Shown piece after piece: positions 32,601 to 45,439 of a stretch of 64,000 nt of DNA. The stretch comes from Leptodactylus fallax (Eukaryota; Chordata; Amphibia; Anura; Leptodactylidae). Both the position numbers and the translations under genes were made by a program. Positions within the stretch are counted from its first letter, which is position 1, and every line of letters starts with the position of its first letter. The DNA lies in NCBI GenBank assembly GCA_947044405.1, contig CAMRHE010000063.1, forward strand, positions 6,776,001-6,840,000, given 5' to 3'. The notes under the pieces were generated by a model that saw only the letters and a list, made by a program, of their open reading frames with translations, did no database searches and was not told the origin of the DNA.

Positions 32601-33086
32601 ATGAGTACTGAGCAGCAGTATAATAGCAGTGAGTGCTGCAATGTATATTAAAATTCTTGCTGTAAATGACCCTGCAACCACCCCAAATTCTTCTTTCATT
32701 TCCTCCCTATCCTTTCCCTACAGTTCTAAGGCTCAGCCTCTTTCCCTGAACTTCTGTTTTCTAACTCTTTCCCTATCTCCTGCCGACATCTGTCCCTACA
32801 GTAAGAGCGATGTGGAATGACTGTACCTAAAATGGCCGACGGTTTTTATAGGGCTGTGACATCACAGGGCCGGCTGGCTGCTGATTAGCTGCACGCTTGG
32901 CATTGTGGGTGATCGTGCGTTTCCAGAGTTCCTTGCCCCTTGTCCTAACATGTGCAGCAGCCATTTTATAAAGAAATAAGATTTGATGCATCGAAGCGTG
33001 AGGAAATCTGGAATCGAGGTGAATCAAAGATTTCCTGAATTTCAGATCGAATTCCACGTTTGCAGCTTCGATTCGCTCATCCCTAG

Positions 33087-35988
33087 TACACATGCATGCT
33101 CGGCCAAGTTGAGCATGCATGTTTATGTGGTAATCTGCAGGAAAAGCTGAGAACTGAACAAGTTTTTCAAAAAACAGCTGTTAAAAATGTACAGTCAGCA
33201 TAATTCCAATGCACAAAAATGTATAGATTGTAAAGTAAGGCCCTTTATGGCACCCTGGTCATGAGGCCATCTATCGCACGCTCATTAACATCCATTACAG
33301 GACTATCCATTGTTAGGACTATATAAACCCGAACAGCTCTCACTTCTGCCCTTATGTTATTGAGCTCCATCAAACTTTTATTGAGGAAACGCATTCTTCA
33401 AAGAACCTGCCGAGCTCGCAAAGTCGTCCTATAAAAACCAAGCTCCGAGAGCTGGCTACATGTCCGTGTATCACGTAAAGGACATCTGAAGGCGTGATAC
33501 ACAATGAACAGTTCTGCAGCGCTCACTAGATCTTGTGGCCTCAGCTCTGAACCATTCCCATATCTGCAATTGCTGGACCAATTCTTTACCTATAAGAGAC
33601 AATTCAGCAGTTTGTTACAATGTATCAGTGCAGGTAAATATATCCACCTGGAGAGATTTGAGCTGACACTGTTAGCTAACATGGGTTTGCCTACAAGGAT
33701 TCTTTGTACCAACAGATGTGTAAGCAGGACAAGGGCTGCATGGGTTTTGAGCTCTTAAATGGAGCCTGTCAAGTTCAAAATTCCTCCCAAACCATAATAG
33801 TGCCATATAGAGGCCTTTAATAGTAGTAAAAACATACCCCAATGGACACAAACCGATGAAGTAATGTAAAGATAATCAAATTTTTAATGTATATATAAAT
33901 CATCTTGGACGTGCACCGCGGGCAGGGCCCGATTTTCTAAATTTGCTAACAGACAGTTTGACAAATTGTCATAAGTCCCACCCACTTTGGTCATAAGTCC
34001 CACCCACTTTGCAGCCCATTATGTGGAACAATCCTGCAACAAATGGGACAGATGGTCCAGTCTGGCGTTTCGTATGCCAGCCTTTGTGCAGTTATAGTAA
34101 TACCCCCTCCCCTAATGTATCATTATTCTTTAATTAATGGGGCAGCTAATTCAGACATCCCATTGTCTCTTACACTGGAGGACCCGACACGCCCATGCAT
34201 ACACAGGCAATTTGGTTTTAAAAGGAGTTAAATTTACCCCAGTTCATCTGGTGGATTCTTCATGATGGATCCGGAGGTTCAGACCCGGAGTCACATGATT
34301 GAAATCAGCCCCTGATTTCCCAGGTTGCTCCGCCCCCTCCCTCCTCCATTCACCAGATGATGCCCCAGAGCACATGACATCATCGGTCAGCCCCCCGCCA
34401 TATGCATGAGAGAGTCGACAGGTTTGGCCGACATTGTACTTATGACGTAACTAGAAGCTCCTGGACCCCAATGCAAAATCTTTAACAGGGGTCCCATTTA
34501 CCGTGTGCTATGTATAATACTGGTGTCTTACCTATGAGATCGGGAGAGGAGGGAGGGGGTGGAGCAACCCGGGCGTCGGGACTGGTTCACGTCACCTGAA
34601 GTCGGAACCCCTGGCTCCATTGAGAAGAATCCAGTTGAGAATCCGGTTGAGAATTTTGCGCAAAATATTTTGATCTGCACAAAAAATGTCATTTTTTTTT
34701 CCATGACTTGTACGGCAGTTTCCTGCCATAATAAATCAGCCCCATAGTTTTACCCATCATCATTTCTTGAAATAGGGTTACATTTATTGGGGGTTATATG
34801 GGCCTTGTAGCATTACATATCGTCCCATAAATTCAGTTTCATAATTAAAATACTGTAAAAAAAAAAAAAGTTGTCATTTCCCAGCAGTGAAAAAAAAAGA
34901 AATAAAAAACAACAAAAAAAACATAAAAAAGAGATTTATGGCATCAATAAAGCGGTTAAAATAGTTTCAAGTCAAAGGCCATGAAATCATAAATGGCTTT
35001 CACTTTGAGACTTGCACAAGAATATTGATAACCCTTCTGGATTTCATTAAAAGTTTATTCAATCTTTTAACCTTTAGCTTCAAATTTAGAAATTGTGGTT
35101 AGAAATGAGCAAAATAAATATCAAAAGATAAGAATTTTGGTTTTTCTGTTAAATGGATTTGTATTAATTTTTTGAAAATATTGTAGGCAGCCATTTTGAA
35201 AACTACATGGGTAGTAAGCCATTGGTTATGTATATAGCACCAACGTGATGTCATCAGTCTTAATGGGTACCTGAGGTTTCATTAAAAGTTGCTGATTTCT
35301 GGCTGTATAAGTCTTCATACATGATGTCCTATCGTTTTTTTCTGCTGCTAATAGCCCCATTATGGCTGCAACACATTTTGCATTTCTCTCTGAGGCAGGG
35401 GGCATGTACAATAAGGAGCAGTCTGTCCCCCTCCCTCATCTACTACTACTGGTTTCCTTACATGTCATTCATGTCAGGAGTAACTGTAAAATAGCTGAGA
35501 AAAACCCAAGTGACCAAAATATAGGAGATCCAGGACTACATTGAACTGCAAATACAGATTATGATGCAGCTAAAAAGATCCCTGACACAGAAATCTGATC
35601 ATATTAAGGAAAGCTGCTTGTTGTCTAAGTCTAACATCCCATGAGCAAGAACACAAGCAGCTAGTCAGACGTACACTGACTGTGAGCAGTGAGAAGCTGC
35701 AGACTCCTCTCTGTACAGAGTACAGGCAGGGGAAGCTGTATGTAAACATGAAGAGGCTATGAAGAAAGACCTGCTCCTCCCCTCTCCATGTCCTGTGTTC
35801 CCATCTTCAGCCTGATAGTTTCTAAAGATGGAGCTTCCCTGGTAACAGGGAGTGAACAGTAAATTAGGAAGGAGGGAGACACCAGGTGGCAGGAACGTTA
35901 TAAAGGTTTTCTGGCAGAAAACAGCAACATTTTTAGATCACGCACTCCATTAAATAAGACTGTGTCATCTGAAAAATTATTGGCCATT
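33087..35988. other. No gene recognised; repeat fragments
   Basis: 33089-33121 is a perfect 12-bp-arm hairpin. 33755 onward (TTAA|ATGGAGCCTGTCAAG) looks like the left end of another TTAA-type element. A-rich runs occur at 34855-34935. 33240-33750 and 35100-35980 show no recognisable exon. A short plus-strand open frame at 33504-33758 has no similarity I know. Confidence 0.4.
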
Positions 35989-36160
35989 TAAAGGGGTTGC
36001 CTGGGAAGTACTTATTCACTTACCTGGTCCCAGGGATGCTTTAGATGGACCCAAGGGTTCCAGCGACATCACGACCTCCAGGTCATGTGATCGGAGGCAG
36101 CATTCAGCTCCCCACGTCACTCCAGTCCTCCCCCGATTTCACAGATAATTCAGCAGGTGT
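35989..36160. mobile_element. TTAA-family element, left-end fragment
   Basis: TTTAA|AGGGGTTGCCTGGGAAG starts near 35989. Sequence characteristic of dispersed repeats (gacctccaggtcatgtgatc) follows. No right end was found. Confidence 0.5.
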
Positions 36161-37585
36161 TGAAATCCAACAAAAAATTAACAAACATAGTAAATATATA
36201 ATAGGAGGGGGATGCAGCTGTTTAATGTATCTTTAAGTGACCTTCTGTGACTGTATGCTGTGAGAGGGGAGAGAGAGCAGCAGGCTGACATTAATCTTAT
36301 GTGCATGGCCAGCTTTACACTCATTTCTTTTGACGCTGTTATTTTTTCTATATTATTTAACCAACTATTTTTAGATATGAAAGCAGCGCGAGTCCTGGAA
36401 AAAAAAATCGGGCAGATTTACTAATTTGGTCTAATATTTGGACAGCGTAAATTTAGACTCGGCAGTCTGAAGATGGGCACATTTATCAGAAATGGCTTGC
36501 TAAACATGTTAGATGTTTTTGAATTTTGAGTACCTATTCATTGGCTTAATTTGGGCACAAAAAATTTTGCACTCGTTGTCCCCAAAAACTCTTGCTCGTT
36601 CTAGCTAAAGCACCCCCGTTGGAGTGAGATGAGGCACAAAGTGTGACACAAGGCATGTGTGCCATGGCCATAGGATACAAAAATTTGACATGGACTAGCA
36701 GATTGCAACAGTCACATTCTAGTTTAATTCGTGGCTTTGCAAAATTTTACTGTAACTAGAGGGCAATGACTTGTCAACGCTTATTGAGAAAGATACAAAG
36801 AAGAATTATAGTAAAACTGAAAAACAAAAAAGTCAAGAATCAAATAAAAAAAAAAAATAAATTCATCCGTGCCTATAAAAATCAATTGCTACTTTTTTTC
36901 CAGCCAGAATCTTCAGCTGTGAGCAGCTTATCACGGCCCAGATAAATTTCCAGCGCTTGTAATATTGTAAGAACCCTCGGATCAAGGTAATTTCACAGTT
37001 CTGACCGATTCCCAGGAGTTCTGGATTTTATGCACCTTTTGTGCATTGCAATTCGCAGATATGTCTGCCACTCGTATCTTTAATCTCCGCAGTAGCCCTG
37101 AACTTTACACTACTAAATACCACTTCAAAGAGACTGCGGCTGAGCTGTTCAATGGGCCAATGATTAACCCATTCTGCCCCGGCGTTCCAGCTACATGCCA
37201 CATTTTCTCTTCGCTGGTGGTGAAAGTGTTAAGATGTTTAACAAGAGGAGAATTACAGACATGAAAAGAAGGCGCTGCTGGTCTAAGTACATAAGGTTTT
37301 TCATTCCTAGGTACATTGCTAAACTCCAGACATGTCCACTCACCCAGTTTTACCAGCAGTCACCCTTTTTTTAGCCTTCCTCACCCAATAATCCGGTTCA
37401 TTTTCACCTGGTTGCCCTAGAAAGGGGGCACAGCAATACAACAAAAAAAAAATTGTCCAGTATCTATTGGTTTAATACTTACTCCCGGTTTCTTCGCCCT
37501 CACATGCCACTGCACTGGGTACGGACACCATCTATTACGAGGCAAAATGAGCGAGAAGGGCAAGTATTTTGTCCAGGGTCGGATA
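36161..37585. other. No gene recognised; possible single-copy stretch 36890-37260
   Basis: 36890-37260 is non-repetitive and balanced in composition, unlike its surroundings. It has an open frame at 37046-37264 without recognisable similarity. An A run lies at 36845-36860. Confidence 0.35.
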
Positions 37586-38295
37586 TTAAAGGGGTTGTCC
37601 GGGATAAAATAATAATACTAAACTAAGCTAAACACCCTCCCCCCGCCTAACTTTTAACTTACGCACTTTACCAAAAATGTACAGTATATTTACCAATATA
37701 GCTGGGGCAGTCATGTGACCGCCCCAGGCACATTTTCAGATTTTCCAGTGACGTTCCGTTTCCCCATTTCCGGAAACGGTACATCATCAATACCTAACCC
37801 CCCACCACCACCACCATCCCATCATACTTACATGTCTTCCAGTCCAAATCTTCTGGGCAAGGAACATCATTTCCTTCTGGGGGGCCGACTCCTCCTCCTC
37901 TTGTGCTGGCTCTATTGCGTCGGCAGATGGCAAGAGGAGGAGGATCTGACCCCACAAAAGGACATGATCTCCTGTGCCCGGTAGATCCAGACAGGAAGAC
38001 AGGTAAGTATGATGGGATGGGGGGGTTGAGTTAGTTAGGAAGTACTAGTGGGTGGGCTAGGAGGTGGTGTGAGGGAGTGAGAGGGGGAGGAGGTAGTGTG
38101 AGTCAGCTCTGAGTGAAGAGCAATGCATCATGGTAGTTGTAGGAAAAAAGAACAGGATGCAACACCATGTAAACAAATGCAGAAGATGCCAGGAGCTCCC
38201 AGAGAAACCCAGAAATCACTCAAAACACTGCTATTAACCCATTAATAGCGCTAAGAGACCTTTTTAAAAACATTTTGCCCAGAAAAACCCTTTAA
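37586..38295. mobile_element. 710-bp TTAA-flanked element with an internal long inverted repeat
   Basis: The left end is TTAA|AGGGGTTGTCCGGGA and the right is CCAGAAAAACCC|TTTAA (TTAA at 38292-38295). Inside, 37814-37905 pairs with about 37925-38019 (catcccatcatacttac / gtaagtatgatgggatg; actcctcctcctcttg / caagaggaggaggat). No transposase is seen. Confidence 0.7.
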
Positions 38296-38930
38296 TAGGG
38301 GTCTAGTCTGGGGTCTGATATTAATATAGGGGTCTGGTCTGAGATCTGATATCAATATAGGGGTCTGCACTGGGGGGAGTCTGATAATATAGGGGGTCTG
38401 ATATTAATATAGGGGTCCAGTCTGGGGTCTGATAATATAGGGGTCTGGTTTGGGATCTGATATTAATATAGGGTCTGGTCTGGGGTCAGACATTGATAAA
38501 TGGGGGTCTTATAATATTTGGGGGTCTGGTCTGGGGTACGATATTTTATAGGTGTCTGGGGTTTGACAATTTAGGGGGTCTGAATATATATCTAGAAGGT
38601 CTGGGGTCTAAAATTGATTTAGGCATCTAGTCTGGGGTCTCATATAACCATACAGGTTCTTAAAATATTTGGGGGGTCTGATGTTAATATGTAAAGGTCT
38701 CAAAATATTTAGCAGTCCGGTCTGATATTGATAAAGGGGTCTTAAATATATTTGGGGTATGATATTTTTTCATCAGAGTCTGGTCTGGGGTCTGATATTA
38801 ATTATGGGGGTTTGAATATATATCTAGGAGGACTGATTTGGGGTCTGATATTGATTTAGGCATCTGATCTGGGGTCTCTTATGAATATAGGGGGTCTGAT
38901 AATATAGGTATTTTGAAAATATTTAGCCAC
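38296..38930. repeat. Degenerate G-rich tandem repeat, ~30-45-bp unit
   Basis: The unit resembles aggggtctgatattaatata and ggggtctggtctggggtctg. Roughly 17-20 very uneven copies. The plus strand is rich in GGGG runs, giving G-quadruplex potential. Confidence 0.8.
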
Positions 38931-40079
38931 GCCCCTTGTAAAGAACTGGCTGTTCCCCATTGTTTGAGCTTCACCCCATAAGGGGCTCTCCCAGACTACA
39001 TTGCGTTACCCCAGGATTCAGGGAGAACGTTCCTGGGTCAGATATATAAGGGTGGTGACCGCCAGTGATATGATGCCGTGAGCGAGATAACAGAATTACT
39101 CATAAATTCCAGAACTATCCTCTGCACCTTCACTTCAAACACATTTACCACCCCATTGTCCCGGAACTCATGAAATATGAAGGAAATAAAGATAATTTGT
39201 GGAGTGTTTCGTGTCAGATACATCTTTGGATCTCAGCAGTTTATCTCCCTCTCCAATAAATATTTATCTGGTAGAATCAGCGATCTTAGATACGTGTGGT
39301 AGGTCTTAGATACATTTACACCACTTAGGAACATCATTTTGCAGGCTAGATCTACATATAATATTGAAAAATCCCAAAAATTCATCGTTTTACACATGCC
39401 CTGATGATCGTACCTTATATTGTGTAGTTTACTCCTGTCACATCCAGAGCAGCTTTCAAAATTTGGAGTAAGTCAACAATGACAGCATAGTTGGGTGCAC
39501 ACTTCTGGTCTGATAGGGCCCGTACCTGACAAGGAGGGCCCCATATTAATCTTGCACTTTTTGGGTGGCCAGCCTTCTGTGTAGTACAGTATACTTAATG
39601 CCTAACGCGTTTGCTGTGTGTGGGATATCTGAGAAGTCAGCTTCCCTTATGACTAGTATATACGCAGTGACGTGTACTGTATGTACTGTACATGTGAGCT
39701 TTCACACGTTATCACTCTCATCAGTCAAGTGATGGTTTTTACTGACAAAAATGTTACCGATCTTACTATCTGATGCCAGTAAATCTAGGAGCGGGACAGG
39801 AGATTACCGCGATAGCTGGAAATAATGGCAGCTGATAAGAAATTGCAGAAATTTCTGTGACAGTTCCAATCATTTCTATGGGGTGTTTTTGTTGGCAAGC
39901 CCCATTCAGATGAATGGCAGGGTCACAAAATGTTTGCAACCCCTCTGTGTGTCAATTCAACCTCAATGACAGTGACTCGCCAACTTTGGGTCACATAACC
40001 TACTCAGCTCTACTCTGTGTACCGGCAGCAGGAGTAGAGCGGGGATGGTCAATACGAGAGACCTGAAGAGTCCACCCAA
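38931..40079. other. No recognised feature
   Basis: Contains a minus-strand open frame (39223-39038) without known similarity and a repeat-like 'gggcccgtacctgacaagg' stretch near 39510. No exon is supported. Confidence 0.4.
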
Positions 40080-40680
40080 AAATACACTCACTGACAAAAT
40101 CAATAGGTAGAAATGTCAGACTGCTGCAAAATTCGACAGGCAATTATGATAATACAGATTATAGGTGTGATCTGAATACATACTGGGTATTGTCAAGAGG
40201 CCTAAACGTGCTTCCTCTACAAAATGACCCTCAAAGGCTACTTTTGGGTAGTGGACCTCTTGGTGAGAGATCACGGATTGCTAGACATGCCTGTATAATA
40301 CACTACAAGACACTTTGCCCAGTTGACAGACTTTGGACTGAGAGTAGTAGGATGGTTGTTTCGATGAATTACCCACCATATTGTCCTAGCTGTTAGATGG
40401 TGTTGGGAGCAGTAGTTACGTGAGGTTACGCACACACAGTGGACAACCCATATAGGCCAGCAGTAGAGAGTATGGTTTGATTCTCCGACAATCATGGGCA
40501 GCACCCACAGTTTCCTTGTCCGCCATCCAGACACAGGGGGCGCCTTCATTACACACCCATCTCTCTGCCCAGGTCATTTCCAGGTGCTTAGCAGAAGAAA
40601 ATTTGCAATTTATGTGTCCTGCCGTTGACAGCCAGCCACTTTTGTCTTTGTTTGCATTGGATTGAAATGGACTGGGAGGT
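40080..40680 (+). pseudogene. Decayed Tc1-like transposon, transposase N-terminal region
   Basis: A cactcactgacaaaatcaat end-like word lies at 40086. It is followed by sequence reading, through stops, as remains of the transposase helix-turn-helix region: G-W-L-F-R ... VRWCWEQ ... LREVTHT, which matches the R.CWEQW.REGTHTR pattern of Tc1-like proteins. Further text (cagcacccacagtttccttg, ccgccatccagacacagg) is of a kind I associate with the same dispersed family, but I could not place it in the protein. The DDE catalytic domain is not recognisable. Identification is by pattern recall and is uncertain. Confidence 0.5.
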
Positions 40681-41945
40681 TCCATATTCCAGCACAGCAA
40701 TGTTCACCTTTATGAAGACCACACAGTTTGGACAGTTATACCCCCTCATCCCACCACAGGTCTAGATATATATAAAATCTATGTATATATACATACGCAC
40801 AGACAACATATACCAGGATCGGTATTACACATATCATGGAAGGGATTATAATTTAATCCCCATGTTTGGTATGACTGGACTTGTAAAAATATTTGGCATC
40901 TCTTGACAAAGTTATGGCATGTTCCCAAAATAGGCCATATCTCTGCTGATTTGGTGCATGAAATTAGCCGGGTCTGGTCATAGGGTTAGAGACCTACAAA
41001 TAGGTGATGGACAGGATTCTCGCCCCCTTCCCACACACCCTTTGTCAGATACCTGGAGATGTGTGTCCAACTTCCATCGGACCTCCATAGCCAGGCTTGT
41101 AAGAGGTCTGTTCTTTATTTTATTCCCTTTGTATTTTGAATACTGTTTGCATGTATTTTATATGTGTGTGTATTTTTTATAACATCTTTTTTTTTTCTAT
41201 AAGCACTGTACTCTCTGCATACTAAATCTCACATTTAATAAGATTGTCCTTGGCTCTAAAATGTTCCCACAACATATGGAAAATACTGTTTAGCCTTGTT
41301 ACCTTTGCTTGCCAGTGTGCTAGAGGTTCACTGTGTAGTGCTAGAGGGCATAGTTGTGAGTGGTCCGGGTGTATCAGTGTCTCGTCTACTGTAAGGACGT
41401 TGGTGTCGCTTCACTCCTTTCTAGCCTAGTGTGATAGGACAGTGTAGAAGTGGAGTCCTCTTTATGGTCACATCTAGGGTCACATGGTCTTGTGCGGTGA
41501 GTGGGTGTTCGGATCCCTGACACATGTATATGGAGGTTTCCTCATTGATTGTAGCCTTCAGTAAATGTTCTGAGTTGGGAATTTTAGGATTACGTGTTGG
41601 TTTTTTTCCATGAACAGTACTGGATGTGCTTTCCCAATACGCAAGTCCCCCATGCCGCTTCAAACAGATGTTTCCACCTCTTAATACTAAACAAGAGGAT
41701 TCCTAAGCAATATCACAGCTACATTTTTGGGTTTGATACAAGGTATGGTAATCTTGGCTACACTTAAAGTTACACAGAGTGAAGTGAGTTCAAGGTTGTA
41801 CACCAAGAGCTTCCATCTGGCAGTCATTTACAAATGTGGAATAAAGCTTATAATGCCGAGACTATCCGGAAAAGAAAGTATCTAACTAATCTATGTGATG
41901 TATATATGGAGAAACCCAGGCATGATAGATGGAAAGACAGGTAGG
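40681..41945. other. No recognised feature
   Basis: AT-rich with TATA-type microsatellite traces at 40765-40800. No exon or array. Confidence 0.45.
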
Positions 41946-41948
41946 TAG

Positions 41949-41992
<44 letters not shown>
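41946..41992. repeat. (GATA)n microsatellite
   Basis: About eleven GATA units with one interruption, directly preceding the 97-bp array. Confidence 0.95.
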
Positions 41993-42084
41993 CCGTAGAT
42001 CACCCGGCATGATAGGTATGTAACTGTAAACTAAGCTGTTGGGGGCTTGTCTGACAACAAGCTTGGTGTCATTTTCCAGTGTCA

Positions 42085-43755
42085 ACAAGCAAAAGTGTGA
42101 ATGCGGCTCTGGAGTAGAAGTAATATATGTATACAGTGACCACACCAGCAGAATAGTGAGTGCAGCTCTGGAGTATAATACAGGATATAACTCAGGATCA
42201 GTACAGGATAAGTAATGTAATGTATGTACACAGTGACTGCACCAGCAGAATAGTGAGTGCAGCTCTGGAGTATAATACAGGATGTAACTCAGGATCAGTA
42301 CAGGATAAGTAATGTAATGTATGTACACAGTGACTGTACCAGCAGAATAGTGAGTGCAGCTCTGGAGTATAATACAGGATATAACTCAGGATCAGTACAG
42401 GATAAGTAATGTAATCTATGTACACAGTGACTGTACCAGCAGAATAGTGAGTGCAGCTCTGGAGTATAATACAGGATATAACTCAGGATCAGTACAGGAT
42501 AAGTAATGTAATCTATGTACACAGTGACTGTACCAGCAGAATAGTGAGCGCAGCTCTGGAGTATAATACAGGATGTAACTCAGGATCACTACAGGATAAG
42601 TAATGTAATGTATGTACACAGTGACTGCACCAGCAGAATAGTGAGCGCAGCTCTGGAGTATAATACAGGATGTAACTCAGGATCAGTGCAGGATAAGTAA
42701 TGTAATGTATGTACACAGTGACTGCACCAGCAGAATAGTGAGTGCAGCTCTGGAGTATAATACAGGATGTAACTCAGGATCAGTACAGGATAAGTAATGT
42801 AATGTATGTACACAGTGACTGTACCAGCAGAATAGTGAGCGCAGCTCTGGAGTATAATACAGGATGTAACTCAGGATCAGTACAGGATAAGTATTGTAAT
42901 GTATGTACACAGTGACTGTACCAGCAGAATAGTGAGTGCAGCTCTGGAGTATAATACAGGATGTAACTCCGGATCAGTACAGGATAAGTAATGTAATGTA
43001 TGTACACAGTGACTGCACCAGCAGAATAGTGAGCGCAGCTCTGGAGTATAATACAGGATGTAACTCAGGATCAGTACAGGATAAGTAATGTATGTACACA
43101 GTGACTGTACCAGCAGAATAGTGAGCGCAGCTCTGGAGTATAATATAGGATGTAACTCAGGATCAGTACAGGATAAGTAATGTAATGTATGTACACAGTG
43201 ACTGTACCAGCAGAATAGTGAGCGCAGCTCTGGAGTATAATACAGGATGTAACTCCGGATCAGTACAGGATAAGTAATGTAATGTATGTATACAGTGACT
43301 GCACCAGCAGAATAGTGAGCACAGCTCTGGAGTATAATACAGGATGTAACTCAGGATCAGTACAGGATAAGTAATGTATGTACCCAGTGACTGTACCAGC
43401 AGAATAGTGAGTGCAGCTCTGGAGTATAATACAGGATGTAACTCAGGATCAGTACAGGATAAGTAATGTAATGTATGTACACAGTGACTGCACCAGCAGA
43501 ATAGTGAGTGCAGCTCTGGAGTATAATACAGAATGTAACTCAGGATCAGTACAGGATAAGTAATGTAATGTATGTACCCAGTGACTGTACCAGCAGAATA
43601 GTGAGCGCAGCTCTGGAGTATAATACAGGATGTAACTCAGGATCAGTACAGGATAAGTAATGTAATGTATGTACGCAGTGACTGCACCAGCAGAATAGTG
43701 AGCGCTGCTCTGGAGTATAATACAGGATGTAACTCAGGATTGGTACAAGATGATG
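42085..43755. repeat. 97-bp tandem repeat, 17 copies
   Basis: Each unit carries accagcagaatagtgagtgc, agctctggagtataatacag, gatgtaactcaggatcagta and caggataagtaatgtaatgt. Some units lack a 5-bp 'gtaat' (about 43085 and 43370). The period is 97 bp, and substitutions such as tgcacc/tgtacc and agtgc/agcgc are shared between neighbours. A single diverged monomer lies at 29905-29960, so the unit is also dispersed. Open frames on the minus strand follow from the repetition. Confidence 0.96.
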
Positions 43756-45115
43756 TAATGTAATAACTTTATTCATGTGTGAATGCAGATTAATCCACCA
43801 AATATGCTCTATACAGAAAGCTTTTAGCTTTTATAGAGGGTGATGTGAAACATACAATATTTTTTGCTGTATGATACAACATATATGGAAGTGAAAGGCC
43901 CGGGAAATCTGACAAAGTGAAATAATAATTGTTGCATACAGAAATGCAGAAGAGGTCTGTTACATTACACGATGGTAACCTCTTCTCCAAAGGAGGCGAT
44001 TTCAACACAGTCCATCAATTGTTAGAAATCGGTCAGCATGCAATCAGCCCAGGAAACTGAAAGGGCAAGAAATGGGTGGGGTAGACTGGACTGAAGTGTA
44101 AAAAACGCCTGGCCGGGTCCAAGAATATGACAGCGCCAGAATGAAATGATTGCAGATTATCTGCTATTAAAGAGGAAGCAGGGCAGATGTTCTTTGGAGG
44201 ATTGCAAGGTTCTTTATGTGACTTGAGGAATAAGTTTTATGATGTGTCTTCTTTACCACTATATGGGAAGTATATACACATGCGAAACATCAGCAGTTAT
44301 TATATAGACATTCATACCCTGCTAGAAAATAAGACTTATTCTGGGGTGTTGCCCCCATACTTTACACTGCAAAGCATCTCACTGTGGGCAGACCTATAAG
44401 ATTGTCAGCTGGTGCTCTAAAGACGCCCATATACATAAGCGCAAAGGAGGACAAACCCACAAATTTTGTCAGGATTAGCTACCTATCTTATGTGAATGGG
44501 GGCGTGCTGACTCTCCTCCGGCAGAAATATTGGGCATGTTACATTTCAACATGCCCAATCCTTTTCTTTCACAGGAGCATGCATGTATTCTCAATAAGGA
44601 AAAGAGAATAAGTTACTGCTAGACACCACTGGTGTATACCCATTTTCCCATTGAGAACACATGCACACTTGGCTGAACCTAGTGTGCATGTGTATGGAGG
44701 ATTCAAGAGAAATAGTTGTTGGGTGAGTTGTTGATTTCAATGGGCACTATGCAATACTTTACTTCACCTGCAGAGGCACTGTAGGGGAATCCAACACTGC
44801 CTCTATAGATTAGCCGATGGGTGGGATTTCAACAAATAGACACCCTGTGTAATATTTCCGCCATTTTGAAGGAGCGATGGTTACACTTGTTTGGTGATGC
44901 TCCATTCAAAGTCTATGGGACTGACAAATATGTGAATGCTATACTCAGCGGTCCCATAGAAATTGAACAGCCTGGCAGTGCACCTATACAGCCATGTGTT
45001 CCATTGGAGGCCATGGGACCCAATTCTCAGGAACAAAGATGGTCCTGGCAATGGAGCCTCCAGAAATCAGACATTTATCTGCTATTCTGTGGATAGGTTG
45101 TAGGTTGTGATCCCT
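43756..45115. other. No gene; one unclassified dispersed repeat
   Basis: 44435-44700 (acgcccatatacataagcg ... agcatgcatgtattctcaat ... gagaacacatgcacacttgg ... gtgcatgtgtatgg) has inverted internal parts and resembles 16110-16200. Nothing else is recognised. Confidence 0.4.
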
Positions 45116-45439
45116 TTAAAGGGAGTCTGTCACCAGAACTCAGCATATTCCCCCGCCCTGCAGATGGATACGTTAGGATCTCCTGAATCAAATGGTGTTT
45201 CCCCCTTGTGAATTGGTTCCTCTGTTGCGGAGATATTACAGTTTTTGTGAATAACTTCGAGTTACAAGGGCGCCGCCATTGCTTCAAAGAGCTATTTTGA
45301 ATATTGACAAAAACATCAATATCTCAGCAATGAAGTCAGCGATTCACAAGGGGGAAACACCATTTGATTCAGGAGACCCTAACCTATCTATCTGCGGGGC
45401 TGTTTTGATAGGCTGGGTCTGGTGACACACTCCCTTTAA
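45116..45439. mobile_element. TTAA-flanked palindromic element (AGGGAGTCTGTCACC family), full length
   Basis: The left end is TTAA|AGGGAGTCTGTCACCAGA and the right end is TCTGGTGACACACTCCCT|TTAA, inverted repeats with one mismatch. The interior folds back: gtatccatctgcagggcg-type sequence and its inverse, tcctgaatcaaatggtgttt and aaacaccatttgattcagga, and the cgccgccattgcttc centre. The near-perfect 20-bp inner arms indicate moderate age. Confidence 0.85.

Larger units (their letters stand above)
30240..33086 (-). mobile_element. hAT DNA transposon remnant, 5' end intact
   Basis: The minus-strand terminus at 33085 reads tagggatgagcgaatcgaag, a typical hAT-like inverted end. Inward are a GC-rich segment with aaaatggccgac and ggctgctgattagctgc, a pyrimidine-rich stretch (32690-32800), the ~147-bp repeats and the transposase remnant. 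The other end is not recognisable near 30.2 kb, so the 3' part was lost. The terminus abuts a hairpin (acatgcatgctc / gagcatgcatgt, 33089-33121). Confidence 0.75.

Noticed and set aside
39038..39223. Minus-strand open frame with a plausible-looking sequence
   Set aside because: No recognisable domain, no splice context, and short enough to occur by chance.
411..43755. CRISPR arrays
   Set aside because: The arrays are head-to-tail repeats without unique spacers or cas genes, in a eukaryotic context.
41891..43776. Minus-strand open frames with LILSYILYYTPE repeats as membrane proteins
   Set aside because: They are translations of the 97-bp array and shift frame between units.
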